Shown here: piece after piece, positions 8,096 through 13,759 of the stretch
How positions within the stretch are numbered: position 1 is the first letter of the stretch
How the letters are laid out: each line of letters begins with the position of its first letter
Made by a program: the position numbers and the translations under genes
Notes under the pieces: model-generated
Databases searched by the model: none
What the model saw: only the letters and a program-made list of their open reading frames with translations
What the model was told of the DNA's origin: nothing
Assembly: GCF_035575815.1 (NCBI RefSeq)
Contig: NZ_DATLXO010000068.1
Location: 1 to 13,759, forward strand
Direction of reading: 5' to 3'
Length of the DNA: 13,759 nucleotides
DNA from: Iamia sp035575815
GTDB lineage: Bacteria; Actinomycetota; Acidimicrobiia; Acidimicrobiales; Iamiaceae

Positions 8096-8103
8096 AGGCG
8101 ACG

Positions 8104-9261
8104 ATGGGTGCTGACGAGAGGGAGCCGGTCCCGTTCTCGGAGTTCATGGACCGGGCGCTGTACGCACCGGGCTGCGGGTTCTACGAGACGGGCGGCCGGG
8201 CCGGGCGCCGGGGCGACTTCCTCACCAGCCCCGAGGTCGGACCGCTCTTCGGCGCCGTGCTAGCCCGCGCCCTCGACGCCTGGTGGGATGCGGCCGGACG
8301 CCCCGACCCGTTCCTCGTCGACGACCACGGAGCCGGGCCCGGCACCCTGGCCCGCACCGTGCTCGTCGCCCGTCCTGCCTGTGCGCCGGCCCTGCGCGTG
8401 ACGTTGGTCGAGCGCAGCGCCGCCCAGCGCCGGCTCCACCCTGATCACCTGCCTCACGTCGGGCTCCTCGACCCCGACGGTTCTGCCGCGGAAGCCCGCT
8501 GGTCGACCTTCGGCGCGGGGCCGCTGGTCGCCAGCGCCGCGGCCCCGCCCACCCGTCCACCGCACCTCGTCGTCGCCAACGAGCTGCTCGACAACCTGCC
8601 GTTCGACCTCTTCGAGCGGACCGCCGACGGCTGGCTCGAGGTGCGGGTCGCGACGGGGACGTCCCCCGACGCCGCCCGCGCCCCGGCGGGAGCCCCAGAC
8701 CCCGCCCCGGCGCGAGAGGCCGGGACCGAGGCGACCGAGGTCCTGGTCGCCGCGTCGGACGCCGACACCGCCGCGCTCGAGGGCCTCGTCCCCGGTGCGG
8801 CGCCCGGCGCCCGGGCGCCCTTGCAGCACGCGGCAGGGGAGTGGCTGGCCGCGACGCTCGGCGGGCTCGGGCCCGGCGGAGCGCTCCTCGCGATCGACTA
8901 CTGCTCGACGACTCCCGAGCTGGCGGGGCGACCCGTCACCGAGTGGCTCCGCACGTACTCCGGCCACGGTCGGGGCGCCGGCCCGTGCGAGCGGGTCGGA
9001 GCCCAGGACATCACCGTCGAGGTCTGCGTCGACCAGCTGGCGAGCAGGGTCCGCCCCCCGGATCGCGACCGGAGCCAGACCGCCTTCCTCCGGGCGTGGG
9101 GGATCGACGACCTCGTGGCCGAGGGCCGGGCCGCCTGGGCCGCACGGGCCGGCGCGCCGGACCTCGACGCCCTCCGGGCCCGCAGTCGCGCCACCGAGGT
9201 CGCGGCCCTGTGCGCCCTCGATGGCCTCGGTGCCTTCCGGGTCCTGGAGTGGACGGTCTGA
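8104..9261 (+). CDS. SAM-dependent methyltransferase, MidA/NDUFAF7 family
   Basis: The protein (385 aa) matches the MidA/NDUFAF7 (COG1565, DUF185) family. It has an N-terminal PFSEFMDRALYAPGCGFYE followed by GDFLTSPEVGPLFG. The SAM-binding glycine loop is HGAGPGTL (75-82), and VVANELLDNLP follows (Glu160). Later come a LLAIDY segment, WLRTYSGHGRG, and DITVEVCVDQLA. In mitochondria NDUFAF7 methylates an arginine of the complex I subunit NDUFS2, the NuoD homologue, and is needed for assembly. A similar role here is inferred from the family and from its position right after nuoN. I chose ATG 8104 over in-frame GTG 8059 or ATG 8089 because GGAGG (8094-8098) is five bases upstream and the earlier starts fall inside a repeat. 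An Ala/Pro-rich stretch at about residues 183-210 looks like a lineage-specific loop. Confidence 0.85.
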   Translation: MGADEREPVPFSEFMDRALYAPGCGFYETGGRAGRRGDFLTSPEVGPLFGAVLARALDAWWDAAGRPDPFLVDDHGAGPGTLARTVLVARPACAPALRVTLVERSAAQRRLHPDHLPHVGLLDPDGSAAEARWSTFGAGPLVASAAAPPTRPPHLVVANELLDNLPFDLFERTADGWLEVRVATGTSPDAARAPAGAPDPAPAREAGTEATEVLVAASDADTAALEGLVPGAAPGARAPLQHAAGEWLAATLGGLGPGGALLAIDYCSTTPELAGRPVTEWLRTYSGHGRGAGPCERVGAQDITVEVCVDQLASRVRPPDRDRSQTAFLRAWGIDDLVAEGRAAWAARAGAPDLDALRARSRATEVAALCALDGLGAFRVLEWTV

Positions 9262-9313
9262 GCCGAGCCCTCGCCGCCGTTGCACCGGTTGATGGCACCG
9301 GCGCGACCGGTCA

Positions 9314-9341
9314 CCCTGGGCACCACCGCCTGCACCCAGGG
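9314..9341 (+). terminator. Possible hairpin downstream of the methyltransferase gene
   Basis: CCCTGGG (9314-9320) and CCCAGGG (9335-9341) form a 7-bp perfect stem with a 14-base loop, about 50 bp after the methyltransferase stop. No T-run follows, so any terminator role is tentative. Confidence 0.25.
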
Positions 9342-9346
9342 GCGCA

Positions 9347-9553
9347 AGCGACGTCCTCGACGAGGCTCGGCGGGCCCTCGGCCTCGTCGCTGCCGATGAG
9401 TCTTTCGCGACCGTGATCGACGTGGCCCAGACCCTCGACTGGACCCGTGACCCCTTCGACCGGATCATCGCGGCCCAGACTCTGGCGGCCGGTGCCCGCC
9501 TCCTCACCAAGGACCTGACGATCAGAGACCACCTCGGCCTCGCGGTCTGGTGA
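9347..9553 (+). pseudogene. 5'-truncated PIN-domain (VapC-like) toxin remnant
   Basis: Reading in the frame that ends at TGA 9551-9553 gives about 68 residues from SDVLDEARRALGLVAADES to DHLGLAVW. Between them lie TRDPFDRIIAAQTLAAGARL and LLTKDLTIRDH, typical of the C-terminal half of VapC-family PIN ribonucleases, including two of the later catalytic aspartates (DPFDR and TKD). The N-terminal half, with the first Asp and the central Glu, is missing. The frame closes at TGA 9290-9292, and nothing PIN-like appears between there and 9346. There is no recognisable start, ribosome-binding site or antitoxin. I read it as the decayed remnant of a toxin-antitoxin locus; a functional short protein is unlikely. 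Confidence 0.7.
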
Positions 9554-9721
9554 CGCCGCGGCCGTCAGCCTGGGTCCTGAACATCGGCGCCCGGATGACG
9601 ATCCATCCCCCGCGGCGTGGCCGGTGCACCTCCCAGCAGGGCCTCTCGGGCTCCTCGGATCGGCGGCCAGCTCCTGGGTAGGGTGACCGGCGCCACGCCC
9701 GGCCCCGCCCAGGAGACGCCC
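9554..9721 (+). other. Intergenic region upstream of acs
   Basis: No gene is visible between the PIN remnant and the acetyl-CoA synthetase start. CGCCGCGG (9554-9561) and CCGCGGCG (9610-9617) are a perfect 8-bp inverted repeat 48 bases apart. The 3' part should hold the acs promoter. Confidence 0.5.
9679..9684 (+). promoter_or_regulatory. Candidate -10 element for acs
   Basis: TAGGGT fits the actinobacterial TAnnnT -10 pattern and lies 37 bases upstream of ATG 9722. I could not identify a convincing -35 hexamer. Confidence 0.35.
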
Positions 9722-11713
<1,992 letters not shown>

Positions 11714-11736
11714 CACACCACCGGCTCGGTGGCGTG
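11714..11736 (+). terminator. Hairpin immediately after acs
   Basis: The stem CACACCACCG (11714-11723) pairs with CGGTGGCGTG (11727-11736) with one A-C mismatch and a three-base loop. It starts right after the acs TGA. No T-run follows, as is common for high-GC actinobacterial terminators. Confidence 0.5.
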
Positions 11737-11787
11737 CACCAGGATCGCCTCCGGATGACAACCTCGCCCTGATCTCGCCTTTCGGTC

Positions 11788-11815
11788 GCGTCGCTACCCT
11801 CGACCCAGGCGACGC
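11788..11815 (+). promoter_or_regulatory. Candidate htpX promoter with dyad around the -10
   Basis: TACCCT (11795-11800) fits a TAnnnT -10. It lies inside a perfect 7-bp inverted repeat, GCGTCGC (11788-11794) and GCGACGC (11809-11815), with a 14-base centre. This is the geometry of a repressor operator overlapping the -10 and start site. No clear -35 is visible. Confidence 0.35.
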
Positions 11816-11846
11816 CCCGCCCGGGGCGTCCAGGAGGCACCAGGAG
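11811..11846 (+). promoter_or_regulatory. 5'-UTR hairpin and doubled Shine-Dalgarno of htpX
   Basis: GACGCCCC (11811-11818) and GGGGCGTC (11823-11830) form a perfect 8-bp stem with a four-base loop. Directly after it come two ribosome-binding-like motifs: AGGAGG at 11832-11837 and AGGAG at 11842-11846, which are 11 and 2 bases from ATG 11849. Neither motif is sequestered by the hairpin, so it may stabilise the mRNA end rather than block translation. Confidence 0.5.
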
Positions 11847-11848
11847 CC

Positions 11849-12700
11849 ATGCGCAACACCCTCAAGACCACCGTCCTGCTCGCCGGGCTCGGCGGGCTCA
11901 TGGTCATCGTCGGATCCATGTTCGGTCGCGGCGGGGCCATCATCGGCCTGTTGCTCGGCCTCGTGTTCGTCGGCGGCTCGTACTGGTTCAGCGACCGCAT
12001 CGCCATCAAGGCGGCCCGCGCCGTGCCCGCCGACGAGGCCGAGATGCCCGAGTACTTCGCCATCATGCGCGACCTCGCCGCCCGGGCCGACATGCCCATG
12101 CCCAAGCTGTACGTCAGCCCCGAGGCGCAGCCCAACGCCTTCGCCACGGGCCGCAACCGGGACCACGCGGCGGTGGCCGTGACCGCCGGCATCGTCGAGG
12201 TCCTCGACCGGGACGAGCTGCGCGGTGTCCTCGCCCACGAGCTGAGCCACGTCGGCAACCGCGACATCCTCATCTCGTCGGTGGCCGCGGCAGTGGCCAT
12301 GGGCATCACCTTCATGGCCCGCATGGCGATGTTCGGCGCCATGTTCGGTGGTGGCGGCGGCGACCGCGATCGCGACGGCGGGATCATCGGCCTGCTCGCC
12401 ATGTCGATGCTCGCCCCGCTCGCCGCCGGCATCTTGCAGATGGCCCTGTCGCGCAGCCGTGAGTTCGAGGCCGACCGCAGCGGGGCCAAGCTCCTGGGCG
12501 ACGGCGAGTCCCTCGCCCGAGCCCTGCAGAAGATCGACGCCTACGCCCACCGGGTTCCCATGGAGGTCCACCAAGGTCAGGCGCAGGCGTACATCATCAA
12601 CCCCCTGAGCGGCCGCAAGGTGCGCTTCGCCAACTGGCTCCGCACCCACCCGCCCACCGAGGAGCGCGTCGCCCGCCTCCGCAACGACTCCTGGCGCTGA
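11849..12700 (+). CDS. htpX: HtpX-like membrane zinc metalloprotease (M48)
   Basis: HtpX is an inner-membrane, cytosol-facing protease that works with FtsH in quality control of membrane proteins. The 283-aa protein has two N-terminal membrane segments (about 5-22 and 28-47) and a further hydrophobic pair (about 140-162 and 177-198). The zinc site is HELSH with His130, Glu131 and His134, and the third ligand is Glu205 in SRSREFEADRSG. A conserved PKLYVSPEAQPNAFATGRN segment (about 85-104) precedes the active site. The loop between helices 3 and 4 holds a GGGGG stretch followed by alternating Asp/Arg. Length is normal. The gene appears to have its own promoter region. It is convergent with yajQ, 31 bp away. 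Confidence 0.93.
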   Translation: MRNTLKTTVLLAGLGGLMVIVGSMFGRGGAIIGLLLGLVFVGGSYWFSDRIAIKAARAVPADEAEMPEYFAIMRDLAARADMPMPKLYVSPEAQPNAFATGRNRDHAAVAVTAGIVEVLDRDELRGVLAHELSHVGNRDILISSVAAAVAMGITFMARMAMFGAMFGGGGGDRDRDGGIIGLLAMSMLAPLAAGILQMALSRSREFEADRSGAKLLGDGESLARALQKIDAYAHRVPMEVHQGQAQAYIINPLSGRKVRFANWLRTHPPTEERVARLRNDSWR

Positions 12701-12701
12701 C

Positions 12702-12718
12702 GCCGGGTCGGGCCCGGC
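12702..12718. terminator. Short bidirectional hairpin between htpX and yajQ
   Basis: GCCGGG (12702-12707) and CCCGGC (12713-12718) form a perfect 6-bp GC stem with a five-base loop. It sits between two convergent genes and could end transcription from both sides. No T-tracts are present. Confidence 0.4.
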
Positions 12719-12731
12719 TCGACGATCGGGC

Positions 12732-13220
12732 TCAGTCCCGGCGGTTGCCGAAGGTGATGGGGATGCCGAAGTCGCCTTCGCGGAGGGCGGTCATGACGGC
12801 CTGGAGGTCGTCGCGCTTCTTGGCCGTCACCCGCAGCTCGTCACCCTGGGCCTGGGACTGGATGCCCTTGAGGCCGAGGCCCTTGATGAACTTGTTGAGC
12901 TCGCGAGCCTTGTCCGCGGTGATGCCGGCGGCCAGCTTCACCGTCTGGCGCACCGTGGCGCCCGCCGCGTCCTCTACGTCGCCGTAGTCGAGCGCCTTGA
13001 GCGAGACCTGGCGCTTGACCAGCTTCTCCTCGAGGACCTGACGCAGGGCCCGCAGCTTGTCCGCACTCGAGGTGTGGAGCCGGATCTCGTCGCCGCCGAG
13101 CTCGATGGACGAACCCGTGCCCTTGAAGTCGTAGCGGTTGGCGATCTCTCGGGCAGCCTGGTCCACGGCGTTGCGGACCTCCTGGTCGTCGACCTGGGAC
13201 ATGACGTCGAAGCTCGGCAT
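12732..13220 (-). CDS. yajQ: YajQ family nucleotide/cyclic-di-GMP-binding protein
   Basis: This is a small cytosolic protein of the YajQ (UPF0234) family. Members bind nucleotides or RNA, and a Xanthomonas homologue is a cyclic-di-GMP effector; the role in this organism is not known. The 162-aa length is typical. Family signatures are MPSFDVMSQVD at the N-terminus, REIANRYDFKGT (about 24-35), RQTVKLAAGI, IKGLGLKGIQSQAQGDELRV and KKRDDLQAVM near the C-terminus. ATG at 13220 is the family's normal start. There is no ribosome-binding site, and a TAGGTT -10 ends six bases upstream, so the mRNA is probably leaderless. It is convergent with htpX and divergent from tRNA-Tyr. Confidence 0.95.
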   Translation of the reverse strand: MPSFDVMSQVDDQEVRNAVDQAAREIANRYDFKGTGSSIELGGDEIRLHTSSADKLRALRQVLEEKLVKRQVSLKALDYGDVEDAAGATVRQTVKLAAGITADKARELNKFIKGLGLKGIQSQAQGDELRVTAKKRDDLQAVMTALREGDFGIPITFGNRRD

Positions 13221-13226
13221 GGGCTC

Positions 13227-13232
13227 AACCTA
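13227..13232 (-). promoter_or_regulatory. Candidate -10 for a leaderless yajQ mRNA
   Basis: On the minus strand TAGGTT is followed by six bases and then the ATG. This spacing puts the transcription start at or next to the start codon. No Shine-Dalgarno is present, and a -35 could not be recognised. Confidence 0.5.
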
Positions 13233-13282
13233 CCCGCCCGGTCGGGGTCGATCCGGTTGGCTTCGCCGCCGCCGTCGAGGAC

Positions 13283-13288
13283 TATCCT
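13283..13288 (+). promoter_or_regulatory. Candidate -10 for tRNA-Tyr
   Basis: TATCCT lies 11 bases before the mature tRNA 5' end, which is suitable for a short precursor. TTGGCT at 13257-13262 is a possible -35, but the 20-base spacing is long. Confidence 0.4.
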
Positions 13289-13299
13289 CATCACCTCAA

Positions 13300-13384
<85 letters not shown>

Positions 13385-13389
13385 ATCGA

Positions 13390-13409
13390 GGGTGCCCGAA
13401 CGGGCTCCC
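13390..13409 (+). terminator. Hairpin just after tRNA-Tyr
   Basis: GGGTGCCCG (13390-13398) and CGGGCTCCC (13401-13409) form a 9-bp stem with one T-T mismatch, five bases after the CCA. The practical loop is GAAC. This is a likely terminator for the tRNA transcript, with no T-run. Confidence 0.55.
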
Positions 13410-13448
13410 TGCGATCTCAGACCCGACCTGCGCTGCGGGTCAGCCGTC

Positions 13449-13475
13449 CGGGCCCCGCCCGGCGGCCGGGGCCCG
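13449..13475. terminator. Perfect 9-bp GC hairpin between tRNA-Tyr and the transposase
   Basis: CGGGCCCCG (13449-13457) and CGGGGCCCG (13467-13475) pair perfectly around a nine-base loop. It lies between two convergent units and may stop transcription from either side, or form part of the insertion sequence end region. Confidence 0.4.
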
Positions 13476-13515
13476 TGCGGTGGGCCGCGTTCAGACACCC
13501 CAGGGCCCGTAGGTG

Positions 13516-13759
13516 TCAAGAGGCGATTTTGAGGGGGTGGTCGTTGCGGTGGGCCCAGGCGGTGGTTTCGTTGTAGGGGGTGTGGTGGTGGAGGCAGCCG
13601 TGGAGGATGCCGACGAGGCGGTTGCCGAGGGCGCGGAGGGCTTTGTGGTGGCTGTCTCCTTGAGCGCGTCGGTGGTCGTAGTAGGCGCGGGCGCCGGGGC
13701 TGTTGGTCAGCGAGCAGAACGCCCATTGGTCGATGGCATCGGCGAGGCGGCGGGGGCGG
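13516..13759 (-). CDS. IS110-family transposase, C-terminal part (runs off window)
   Basis: Reading the minus strand to TGA at 13518-13516 gives 81 residues. They include LADAIDQWAFCSLTNSPGAR, AYYDHRRAQGDSHHKALRAL and GNRLVGILHGCLHHHTPYNE, and end in KIAS. This is the conserved C-terminal tail of IS110-family (Transposase_20) DEDD recombinases of actinobacteria. The catalytic DEDD domain and the conserved serine lie outside the window, so intactness cannot be judged. The reading frame is open up to the window edge. The corresponding IS end should fall between about 13385 and 13515. Low-GC third positions (GAT, TTT) near the stop differ slightly from the neighbours. Confidence 0.85.
   Translation of the reverse strand, partial: RPRRLADAIDQWAFCSLTNSPGARAYYDHRRAQGDSHHKALRALGNRLVGILHGCLHHHTPYNETTAWAHRNDHPLKIAS

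Noticed and set aside
8059..8103. Earlier in-frame starts (GTG 8059, ATG 8089) for the methyltransferase
   Set aside because: Both lie inside palindromic repeat copy B, while ATG 8104 has GGAGG at ideal spacing.
9617..9721. N-terminal extension of acetyl-CoA synthetase from 9617
   Set aside because: The extension is not Acs-like, and ATG 9722 has a good AGGAG; the extension also covers the probable promoter.

Overview
This is a very GC-rich window from a high-GC actinobacterial lineage. My best guess is the class Acidimicrobiia (Iamia/Ilumatobacter-like). That rests on the nuoHIJKLMN order, the style of the divergent NuoH, an actinobacterial IS110 transposase, and likely leaderless or TAnnnT-type promoters. 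The genus is a guess.

Layout. Bases 1-160 hold no convincing gene but carry a 29-bp direct repeat and a perfect short palindrome. Bases 161-7969 are the membrane half of a respiratory complex I operon (nuoH, I, J, K, L, M, N). The genes are packed with 1-bp to 15-bp junctions, so they are almost certainly co-transcribed and translationally coupled. A 134-bp gap after nuoN carries two 51-bp palindromic repeat copies. Next, at 8104-9261, comes a MidA/NDUFAF7-type SAM-dependent methyltransferase on the same strand. In mitochondria this family methylates a complex I subunit during assembly, so its place next to nuoN suggests a role in complex I biogenesis.

Bases 9262-9721 hold a 5'-truncated remnant of a VapC-like PIN-domain toxin and the upstream region of an acetyl-CoA synthetase (9722-11713). 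A hairpin follows the synthetase, then a short regulatory stretch and htpX (11849-12700, membrane zinc protease). yajQ lies convergent on the minus strand (12732-13220) and probably has a leaderless start. tRNA-Tyr(GUA) follows at 13300-13384 on the plus strand, with hairpins downstream. The window ends inside the C-terminus of an IS110-family transposase on the minus strand.

Functionally the first 9.3 kb is one theme: the proton-pumping arm of NADH:quinone oxidoreductase (NuoH quinone-site/E-channel subunit, NuoI iron-sulfur wire, NuoJ/K and the three antiporter-like subunits L, M, N), plus a possible assembly methyltransferase. The remainder is housekeeping (acetate activation, membrane protein quality control, YajQ, tRNA) with mobile or toxin debris at two places. 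I saw no CRISPR array, phage genes or clearly novel multi-gene system. The points most worth checking are missing canonical acidic residues in NuoH, an acidic insertion in NuoL, the palindromic repeats, and the nuo-methyltransferase linkage.
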